A stretch of 64,000 nucleotides of DNA from contig CM049311.1 of the NCBI GenBank assembly GCA_026874595.1, positions 15,653,676 through 15,717,675 on the forward strand. Reading direction: 5' to 3'. This stretch comes from Sipunculus nudus. Lineage: Eukaryota > Annelida > Sipuncula > Golfingiida > Sipunculidae. Each line of letters starts with the position of its first letter. Positions within the stretch are counted from its first letter, which is position 1. A program made the position numbers and the translations under genes. This document shows, in pieces, positions 27,301-39,300 of this stretch. Under the pieces are notes generated by a model. The model was not told where the DNA came from, made no database searches, and saw nothing but the letters and a program-made list of their open reading frames with translations.

Positions 27301-30300
27301 TTGAGTTCAGTTCTCAGCTGATGGGCAGTGAGACTTTTCACTCCCCAGAGTGAGCGCTTTGAATGCTTTATTGGAAGGCAGTACCACACAGCTGTGTTTC
27401 ACATACAAACAAGTGTGACTTTAGGGGATTCCTTTGTGTAATGACACAGCAAATGGGGATGATCTCACGCCCATGACCCACAGAGAGCATTGAAAAAAAA
27501 AATGGAGTCAGTTTAAGATGAATAGATTATGAACTTTTGAAAAGTGATTTACAGGAAAGAAAATTTCCTTAGTTATTGGGAATACATTGGAGGAAAGGGA
27601 ATTTGCCGTACTATTGGGTCTGGCAATTCATAAGGAATGACCATCAACAGATAGGTGTTCAGAATCTTGATACTGAACAGATGGAGCAAAAAACTGATCT
27701 AAAAAAACCATATGATTAAAATTTAAATATTATTAATTTATTATTGTAGACTACAGAAGAGATACTTCAGATCTTCACCTCTCAGGCCTGGAGGCATTCA
27801 CATTTGACTATGTGGTGAAATGGCCTGTGTCTCTGGTTCTGAACAGAAAGGTAAGAAATCCTAGAGTCAATAATTATAGAGACATGGTAACTAGTAACGC
27901 CATGAACTAGAAACCTGCGGAATATGGAATTAAAGTCACAACAAGTGCACAAGAACTCCTTATATATACAGAAGCAATACACTGATCTATGGCTCATGTA
28001 CTTGTTCTTTTATTTGTAGTCCATTTAAGTTGCTTTATTTGACTTTTCGGTCATAAGCATAAGTTTAAAATAATTAACTATGTGACAAAAAAATTTGTAA
28101 CCAACAGAGAAATAGTTTTTAGCTCAGCTGACTGAAAGTGATCTGAGCTATAGCGATCACTCTTTGTCCGTCGTCTGTCTGTCTGTCCGTCTGTTAACCA
28201 GGCACAAATCGTAACCGCTGGACCTAGAACCTTGTAACTTGGGATTCTGAGAGGTCCATAAAAAATCTCCTTGGAAAACCAGAAATTAGGTCTCTGTTAC
28301 CCATATCCTTTGAGCTATGGGGCCCCAAAGTATACCCCAGAAAAGTAAAAAATTTCATACAAAAACTTCAATATCTCATTAACTACTTGAATGATGGTCA
28401 TGATTTTTGGCATACATATTGATCATAATTTGATACATCACTTTCTTCAGACTGGTGGCGCCACCTGTATTGTTCTATTTTTTACGAATTTTTTTCTCTA
28501 TTTTTGAGACCTTTAAAAATATGAACGTCTGTTAACGAGGCACAAATCGTAAAGACTGGACCTAGAATCTTAATTCTTGAAACACTGAGAGGTCCATGAA
28601 AAATCTCCTTGGAAACCAGAAATTAGGTCTCTGTTACCCATATCCTTCGAGCTATGGGGCCCAAAATACCCCCCAGAATAGTCAAAAATTTCATACAAAA
28701 ACTTCAATTTCTCAATAACTACATCACTGATGGTCATGATTTTTGATCATGAGATGTTCCATCAGTTCCTGCAGACTGGTAGCGCCATCTGTATTGTTGA
28801 TTTTTTATGATTTTTTCCTCTATTTTTAGACCTTTAAGGATGCTGTCATCTGTTAGCGTGGCACAAATCGTAATGACTAGACCTAGAATCTTCATTTTCG
28901 ACACACTTAGAGACCTATGAAAAGTCTCCATGGAAACCAGAAATTAGGTCTCTGTTACCCATATCCTTTGAGCTATGGCACTCCAAAGTACAGCTCAGAA
29001 TAATGGAAAATTTGATACAAAAGCTAAAGTATCTGAACAACTAATGCAGAGATAACCATAATTTTTTGCATGGATATTAATCATGGAGTGTTTCATCAGT
29101 TTCTGCAGACTGGTGGCACCACCTGTATTTGTTCTAGTTTTTTACGAAATTTTTCTCTATTTTTGAGACCTTTAAAGATATGAACATCTGTTAACAGGGC
29201 ACAAATCATATAAACTGGACCTAGAATCTTCATTCTTGACACTCAGGGAGACCCATGAAAAGTCTCCATGGAAACCTGAAATTAGGTCTCTGTTACCCAT
29301 ATTCTTTAAGCTGTATGGCTCCAAATTACCCCCCCAGAATAATGGAAAATTTGATACAAAAACTGCAGTATCTCAATAACTACAACAGATGGTCATGAAA
29401 TCGGCATACATATTTATTATGAGCTGTTTCATCAGTTTCTGCAGACTGGGTGCGCTACCTCTATTTTATTCAAATTTTTACGAATTTTTTTCTCTTTTTT
29501 TTTTTTTTGAGACCTTTAAAGATGTGGTTATCTGTCAACAGGGAACAAATTGCAACAACTGGACCTAGAATCTTCATTCTTGTCATGCAAGGAGGCCCAT
29601 GAAATGTGCCTTTGGAAACTTGAAATTAGGTCTCTGTTACCCATATCCTTCAAGCTATAGGACTCCAAAGTATCCCTCAGAATAATGGACAATTTGATAC
29701 AAAAGCTGAAGTATCTGAACAACTCATGCAGAGATCACCATGATTCTTTGCATGGATATTGACCATTAAGTGTTTTTATTGGTTTCTGCGGACTGGTGGA
29801 GCCACCTGTATTTTTGTATCTGCCAAAACAAAGTTTTCGACCGGGTTCCTCCGCTGCCACCGCGTTCGTTTCCAGAGAGCTCCTCTGAGACTAATGGAAT
29901 GATTTTTCCGAAACTTACACCAATTATTGGGTCACATGTGAACTGGTGCCTAACCAATTTGCATTGACCTCTGACTTTTCCTCTCTATCCAGCATCCATT
30001 TGTGGGTCTGTTTCCACACATAAACCCTCATATCTCAGGAACCGTTTGACCAATCAGGAAATAAAATTTATACAAATGAGCCCTTGGATTGCTTTATAAC
30101 ATACACAAAAAATGGTGGCGCCACCTGTAACCATGTTTGCACAGTGTCCATCTGTTCATCTGCCTTGTGTTAAAATCACTCATATCTCTGCATTGAATTG
30201 ACTAATTCACCTGAAATTCGTCATGTGTATACATCCTGGATAGCTTTCTTGATTTTATGACAGGTGGTGCCACCTACATTCACGTTCAGGCTGATGACAT

Positions 30301-33300
30301 CCAAGCTTATATCTCGGGAACCGTTTGACCGATCAGGAAATAAAATTGATACATATGTAGCCCTTTGATAGCTCTGTAACATACACAAAAAATGGTGGTA
30401 CCACCTGTAACCATGTTTGCACAGTGTCCATCTGTTCATCTGCCTTGGGTTAAAATCACTAATTTCTCTGCAGTGAATTGACTAATTCACCTGAAATTCA
30501 TCATGCATACACATCCTGGATAGCTTTCTTGATTTTATGACAGGGGGCGCCACCTACATTCACGTTCACGCTGATGACATCCAAGCTCATATCTTGGGAA
30601 CCGTTTGACCGATTGGGCCAAAATTTTGCATGTTTATAGATCTCATATAGCTCTTTATCATACGCAAAACTGGTGGCGCCACCTGCAACCATTTTTGCAC
30701 AGCATCTGTAATGTCTGCCTTGGGATAATGTCACTCATATCTCAGCAGTGGTTTGACATATCTGCCTAAAATTTTATCAGTTTTATACATCCTGGATAGC
30801 TTTCTTGATTTTATGACAGGTGGCGCCACCTACATACTAGTTTATGCTGCAGACATCCAAGCTCATATCTCGGGAACCGTTTAAATGATTGGGCCAAAAT
30901 TTTGCATGTGTATAGATCTCACATAGGTCTTTATAATACACAAAACTGGAGGGGCCACCTGCAACCATTTTTGCACATTTTGCACAGCGTCTGTCTGTTA
31001 GTCTGCCGTGGCCTAAAATCACTCATTTCTCTGAAGTGGTTCGACATAACTGCCTAAAATTTTGCAGGTTTATACATCCTGGACAGCTTTCTTGATTTTA
31101 TGACAGGTGGCGCCACCTACATTTTAGTTAACGCTGCACACATCCAAGCTCATATCGAAGGAACCATTTGACTGATTGGGCCAAAATTGTGCATGTGTTT
31201 AGATCTCACATAGGTCTTTATCATACACAAAACTGGAGGGGTCACCTGCAACCATTTTTGCACAGTGTCTGTCTGTTTGTCTGCCGTGGGCTAAAATCAC
31301 TCATATACATGTAGTGGTTTGACTTTTCTGCCTAAAATTTTGCATATGCATACAACTTGGACAGCTTTCTGGATTTGTGGTAGGTGGCACAACCTACATA
31401 CACATTTAGGCTGCAGACATCCATGCTAATATGCAACATACCTCACTCTATTTCCCCTTGCCACTCAATCCATGCCTCACTTCACCTGTTCCACTCTGAT
31501 TTTGGCGGATACACGTAGTCACTTGTCAGTTTACACATTTTTTCTCTTTTTTTGAGATATATAAATACAGACTAAATCTTGGCCTGTTGGTTAATCTGTT
31601 TGATGCTTCAGTTGAATGGGTATATACTACCATTCTGATGATAAAATTTCCTTTTGCGAATCTCTTTCCAGTCAGCTGAGCATCATGACCAATGGGTCAC
31701 TTGTTTTACTGCTTGATAGTGTTGATATTATTTTTAGCTCAGCTGACTATAAGTCATCTGAGCTTTAGTCGTGGTCCATTGTCCGTCCAGCCATTTGTCC
31801 GTCCGTCAGTCCGGATGTCCGTCCGTAAGACTGGCACGTTTTGACACCATTGGACCTACGAATCTGAAATTCGGCATACAGTTAGATGTCCCCAAAATCT
31901 CCTACCATACCAAAAATTGGGTCAATAGGACTTCGTTCCTTCGAGATATTAAGGAAAAACCTCAATTTTTAATTAGAAATCTATTTTCACACTTCAGGAC
32001 TGCCTAATATCAAAACCACTCATCTGGTTTTCTTCATATTTACCATAAATATTCCTCAATATAGTTCGTATGTACATGCCAGAAATTAAGTCAGTATTAT
32101 TTAATTTAAAAAAGTTATGGGCCTAAACATAATGGACTTTGTAAAAAAATCAGGAAAGAAATTTGGTCACTTAAGACCAAAAGTGTTCAAGGTAGGGACT
32201 TTTTTTCAGTAATGCAACTTTAATTGATCAAAATTTAATTGTATACCAAAAATTAGATCAAAATCTGTCAAATTTTTTTAAAATATTGGCAAAAATATAA
32301 AATTGGTACCTTAAATTTTGCCCAAGTTTGACCATGGCACGTTTTTTCCCTGTAACTGCTGAGGATTTAATTTTCAAAGCATGTTTTTGTTACCATTTCA
32401 ACTGTTAACACCAAAAATTTGAAACCAGTTGATAAAAAACTGTAGATTTTATTCAAGTTTTCAACCACCATGTCACATATTGTTAACATCAAGCTAGTGT
32501 TATGCAGTTTGCTAGAGCTCAGCTCCCCAGCTTCAGCTCTAAGTTCCTTAAATTTGGCATACAGTTAGATGTCTCCAAATTCCTCTACCATGCCAAGAAT
32601 TTGATCACTAGGACTTAATTCCTTCAAAATATTTATGAAAAACTTCATTTGTCCATTAAAAACCTATTGTTTCACTGTAAGACTGCCTAATATCAAATCC
32701 ACTGATCTGACTTTGATCATATATAATTTACATATTTTTCTATACATTCGCTATGCACATGCCAGAAATGATGTCAGTATTGCGTAATTGTTTTAAGTTA
32801 TGGGCCCAAACATGATGCACTTTTTAAAAAATCTAGAAATATATTTACTCCCTTCACAAGAGGATTGCTGAAGCTAGAGATTTTTTGTCAGGGATGTAAC
32901 ATTATTTAATAAAGATTCAATTGAATACCAAATATTAGTTCTGAATTTTACAAATTTTATAAGTTATTAGTATAAATATAAAATTAGTACCTTAAATTTT
33001 GCCCAACTTTGACCATGGCACGTTTGTTTCCTGAGAGCACTGTTGATATAATTTTCATATCATGCACACATAAGGATTTCATCTTTGTAGTTTAGAAAGC
33101 TGAAACAAATTGGCCAAATATTGTAGCTTTTATTAATGTTTTTATGAGACCATGTCAGACCAAAGCTCAATCAAGCCCCTCTTCAGTCACCTGTATGTTG
33201 ACCTTGTTGACCTTTCATCAGATTATGCACGCTTGAGCGAAGCATACGCTGGGGCAGCCAGGCAGCTAATGCCCAGCCACAGTTGATCCAGGTGTCCAAC

Positions 33301-36300
33301 CCAACTCATCTAGTAGTTGTTTTGAAAAACAACATAACAATAAACAATAAATTAATAATTTTGTATTGGTTTTTAATAACAAATTAAAGAAAAATTAATA
33401 GAAAAGGAATTTGTTAGTTGATGAGTAACAGAAAATTACTGTGACAGATGATGTAAGAATCTTGTATGGATGGATAGAATGTCAATGTCAATGTTATTCC
33501 AAATAACACCATGCAGTCACCTATGGTATTTTTCAGTGAAATTTTAATGATGAAAAAATAAATCATATTATTCATTACTAATCATTAGGGATCATATGAA
33601 GGAAATTAATGATAGACAAAGATGCAGTTGATAATATTAATCTAGATTCCTACTGTGTCTAGTGTGTAGATTGATGTGAAAGTAGTCCAAAGGGAATATA
33701 TTACATTTATTTTTTTTTTAATATAAATAAAAGCCATAAAACCAGGTACTTATGATCATTATTTAAATTTAAGAATTTTGTATATTCTGGATTCGCAACA
33801 TCATTGTTTGGCTAAAACTGAATAAATAATAGACATGGTGTGAATGCTTTGCAAATGTATTTGAATACGAATATGAATATATACTGCATTAAAAAATTTT
33901 ATTGCATAAGAATGAGAATTCAGGTAAAAATGAAAGTATTTGAATACCAGTGCAGATACTTTCAAAATGTATTCATGAATGCATTTATGAATATATTCTA
34001 TAATATTATTTCAATAATCATTTCAGTTATATTTTATTTGAAAAAATCATATGATTTTCTTATTATTTTTTTTAAAATAAAAATTATAATGGCACAATAT
34101 TTGTTATTAAATTTTAATAAATAGTTAAACTCTTTTATTATATGTGCTGCTTATAAGTTATATGGATAAGTCAAAATCTGTGTGACAATAGCACTCCATT
34201 TGTTAATAAAATAAATTAAATTAATCCTCTTCCCTGTCTCCCAAGATACTATCAAAATCATACATAAGCTGAACACCAACAACTCATAATAAAGCTTATA
34301 TTTATTACCACACAAAACCACCATGTGCCTCTTTCCCAAATCATATTTTTTATCATATATAACAGCTGAGCGCTGTGACCCATGGGTCCCTTGTTTTTTC
34401 AATGGAAAGCAGTGATGATTTTGGATCTAAAAATTATTGTACCAACCTCATGATCAGACCTTTGTGGTGATGGTATACCTTTTATTTTATTTTTTTTACC
34501 AGGCACTGACCCGTTATCAGATGCTGTTCAGGCACCTGTTCTACTGTAAGCATGTGGAAAGACAGCTCTGTAGGTAAGAGAGAGACAGAGACATTAATAG
34601 AAAGAGAGAGCAAGTGTGAGAGAGGAAGGAATATTGTCAGTCATTGAAGCTTGTGTGACATTTGAATCAAAAACATTAGATAAATTTATTTATTTATTTA
34701 GTTTCTTCATAGGCACTCTTTCTGAGAAAATAATATCCTTTCAAACGGTCCGACTTTTTATTCTGGTAATTGACTTTTTATTCAATTACCCTTGCCCTTG
34801 GAGGCAGAATGAGTACCAAAACTTCCCACCTGGTGTCAGCACATGTTAGCAAAACTGATGTCCAAATACACGGCAAAAATGTGTATCCAGTATCTAACAC
34901 AGTACATGTATACCACTGTATTTACCAAAATAAATCAGTAGTCATTATATCAGTGAATAATTTTCAAAATATATATTGAAATTTTTTAAATTCGATTAAT
35001 TATTATGAAATATATGCCTGATCAAGCAACTAGATCAAATTCTTTTCAAATGTTTTCCAATGACAGCAACATCACAACATATATTTATGATATGCATATT
35101 GCTTTATTATTTTAGTGTGTGGCTGGGGAATAAGGTGGCCAAGGCCTACTCTGCACAGACGGCTCGATGGTACTCCACAGCCTTTGCTCTACGTCAGCGC
35201 ATGTTGAACTTTGTACAGAACTTTGAATACTACATGATGTTTGAGGTGGTGGAACCAAACTGGCATGTCTTCAGTGACAATATGGACTCTGTAAGCTGTG
35301 ACATAAATATACCATTGTGATTGATTAAATTGATAAAAAGAACATGTGACCAATTTGTATTAGGGGTAAAGTCATAACCTAACAATATAGGATTAATCTC
35401 CCCCCTACTTTTAGGTGTTCCTCTTCTGAGTCTGTTAATCAGTTTGTTTGCTCACTCAGTATTTCAAAATGTTCTCAATGAATTTCAGTGATATGTAGGG
35501 AAAGATGGGTCATGAGCCAAGAAACAGAACATGATGATGTTATACAGGGCGGGGGGGGGGGGGGGGGGGTGTTAGCGGGTTGATTAAATATATTTGAATT
35601 CAGCCAATAGCTCTTGTAGTATATATTCTCCCTAAGATTTTCTAGTTGTAATAATCAGAAAACTGTATTAATGTGATTTTGTTTGTTTCTTTAAAATAAT
35701 ATTAATACATTTCTATCAAGTGCCAAAGTTAAATGCATAAAGGAAAGTGTACATCCTCTTTGAATTTGTCATCAAAGTAATTTTTGCTTGGGTAGGGTTA
35801 TAAAGTATTTTTCGGAGTATTTTACTGTCTTCTTATACTGCTATCTGTTTCCTGTTACAGGTCTCTAATATAGATGATGTGCTGGCATACCACAATGATT
35901 TCCTGGACAACTGTCTCAAAGACTGTGTTCTTACAAATCCAGACCTGCTGAAAATTGTTCACAAACTCATGGTTGTTTGTGTGACCTTTTCAAACTTCAT
36001 CCTGGTAAGGGAAACATTTACTCTGAATGTTAGGACAGGTGATTGGCCACTATTATTGTGTCATAATCCCCAACATTATTTCAACTGAGCATCAAAGGTC
36101 AGTAAACTGTAGTAAAGAATTTCCTTGAAAACTAAAGATGTCCTATAAAATGAACACTTTTGTATATTTTATTACAGCCATTACTGTATAATCTTTGTAA
36201 TTCATGAATGTAAAATTCCTATTAACACATAGGTTAAAAAAGACTAGGTGTTTGCCTCTTGTTAGTAATTGTTTAAAGGGCAGATGGCACTATCTATTGA

Positions 36301-39300
36301 AGGGGAATGAAGATAAGCAGATGGTAGAAATGGTATGTAATAAGTAAGCCTGTTGGATTTCAGGTTGTGCATGGGGCTAGGAATAATCCAGAAGTTAATA
36401 ACCTGTAGTTAAGTTACAGAAATTTCTAGGTTCTAGTGAGATTGCCTGATGAGGAGCGAATGAGGATCCTTGAGCTCCTAATTCTAATGCCTTAATCTCC
36501 AGAATACATCCTACCATCCTATCAGCATATGATTGTTTTAATGCTTACTGGAATGATTATTAGTTCTTTTCAGTATGTGAAGAATTTAATACCTGGCCTG
36601 AAAACTACACCGGCTTGAACGTGCCTTTAATTGTTTAATGATTTAATTAGCTTACCAAGTCTACCAATCATTTATGTCTCTAATGAAAGGAGCAAGTTCC
36701 ATATGTACAGTAGTGACAGATCATTTAATCCAATATCAGGGGAATTCTTAATCTGTTGGGAGGGTTTAAACAGATAAGAAATAGTATAAAGAACATTTAG
36801 AGTTCAGGTCAGATAGAGAGATAAGAGAAGTGGAACTGCTAGGAGCTAAGAAACAGAAAAACTCAATATTGGCAATGGAGTCAAGGACAACTGGAATATT
36901 AAAAGAGAATCAGAGTAGAAATTCTCAGGAACTACTTTCTGTTTACAGCGTCTGAGCCAGAGCACAAATGTTCAGCTGGCGGTGAACAAGCTGACTTCAC
37001 AGAACACTCTACAGAAAGCTCCCACTGCCAAGGAGAGGAAGGAAGACCCAAAGAAGAGGGATACACTGACAAAAGTAAATAAGTAAAAATAATAACATTC
37101 TGTAAAATCCTATTTTCTGTGAACAATGAATAAAATTCCATTTATCTGTGAGCAATTTAATTTTTTTTTCTATGAGCAATGAATATAATTTGGTATGTGA
37201 ACATACAGTAAAATTCTCTTTATTCTGAGAAGTTAATGACAGTTTCAAAATTTTATTATCTGGGAGCAGTTCATGAAATTCTTTTTATCAGTGAGCAATT
37301 CATAAAATTTTAATTATCTGAGCTATTAATAAAATTCATTTATCTGTGAACAATGATAACATTTTTATCTGGCAGCATTCCATCTGCCAATAGTTTATAA
37401 AGCTTTGTGAGCATTCCCAAATAAAGTGTGTTGTTGTTGTTTTCATTTCATCTAAATTAAAATATATAGAGAACAAATTACATGTATTTTCCATCAGGAA
37501 ATTTTCATATTTTTTCCCTTTATTCAGGTTGTGTCAGAGCATGTTGATCAGCTTGTGACGAGTGAGAACTTTGAACGCACCATCAACACATTTGATGCCA
37601 ACTTCTCTCGCCTCCTTGTGGATTTGCTTGGACAAATTATGGACTTCAGTGTGGCCAAATGTGAAGAAAAGCTGCTTAATATTGTATACAGGTAATATAT
37701 TTTGGTTTATCTGTGAGCCCTTGCAATTGAGAGATCCAGTTGATGCCTCTGATTTGTATATGTTCTTTAATGTCATAGCATTTCTGAGCAGTAACTGGAC
37801 ATTTTTCATGAAAGTTCAGTTGTATGTGCCTTGTAAATGCTGTCAACTTGCCTAGCTGGTGCTATTCACATTTTTTATTCACTCCATGAACTTATGTGAT
37901 GTAGCAGTGTGCACTGTCTACTTACCTAATATCTCGTGGTGAAGTGCATGCACAGGGCTTAGTATAGTGTCTAGTGCTGTAGTGTAGGGTAGTTGCTTAG
38001 TCTTCTCGCTTTCAGCTGCAGCCGCCATCTAGGTCACCTGACCCAAAAGAAGGCCGAGTGCGTAAGTCCTTCCTGGTGGTACATAGCTTCTGCTGAGTCA
38101 AGACTCTTACAGTGCCTCACTGTGGCTCACCAAAGAAACTGGGTACTAAGTGGACCCAATCTACCACCTAAGTTAACATGTTTTTCCCGTTGTCGACATT
38201 GCTGTGTTTACCATGATGTTGATAGACAAATTCAAACATTTTTCACAGAGCCTATATAAGAAATTTACATAACCAGAATTACCCTTAGATCAATATATAC
38301 ACAGAGGAAGCCAGAAATCTCATGCATTATTTTTCAAAAGGTAGGTGAATGGGCAGCTTTAACAATGTATTTGCAACTGTTCACTTGGGCACTTTATTCT
38401 GAATATTAGCTGAGAATGAATTAAGATGTTATCTAAGCTGGAATTTGGTAGATATGTTCCAGATACTGCAAGTAAATGAAATAAATAATTAATAATTTTT
38501 TGGGGGGAAAAATTTGTCTTTTCTCCAGGAAAAATGAATTACATGTTCCCATGCCAGGCCCAGTTCAAATTAAGCAGGGGAGGTGCAAAGCCACAGCAAG
38601 GGCCAATCAGACAGCAGCCATGATGTGTACACACAACACAGCTACAGCATTTGTCTCGTACACCAAATCAGTTTGTCAGGCTAGGGATTGGACACATGTA
38701 CCACATTGGGTTACTTCAATAATTTTAGAAATAAAATGTCTCGCTTACTTAGGGTAACAAAAAGTAATATTTGTAGAACAGATTTTAATGAGTCCACTTG
38801 AAATGAAGCTGAAGTATTTAAATGTGTGTGTTAAGGTAAAAAATCTTATTTGAAGTTATTTTTACAAAAAATGAAACCAATAACAAGCAAAATGCAAAGG
38901 GAATTTAATATGCATGACAAACACAGTTAACAACAGAATTTCGTCATGCTGCCTATGAAATCTGTCTTCCAGCTGGGATACATCTTTCAGTTATGCTATT
39001 AATCTTGATTTGCCCTTGGGATACTTGACTAGGAAGTGACAAAAAGTAGGGGTACAGCTGAAATGTGATATTATATGAATATAAACTTATTCATTTTACA
39101 TGGATTGTACAATAAGTTATTAAACTAATCAGTGAACTCTCCATGGCTCAGATGATAGCATTCCGTAGTCTGTAGGTCTGTATACATGGGCAGCCTCTGT
39201 AAGGGGGTATCTGTTGGTATCTATTAATCAGTATCATCTTCAACTGGTTACTATAAAGGCCTTTATGATAAAACAGGGTTGACATTTATATTATATTCCC

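Noticed and set aside
30221-31022. Series of related 60-77-codon minus-strand frames
   Set aside because: Each lies in one unit of the 280-bp array of P-element copy 2; stops differ between units and no domain is seen.
37534-37855. Overlapping 91- and 97-codon frames on both strands
   Set aside because: Shadows of TUBGCP2 exon 28 (37528-37691) in other frames.
38500-38757. 85-codon plus-strand frame in TUBGCP2 intron 28
   Set aside because: No recognisable domain or exon borders; composition not distinct from the intron.
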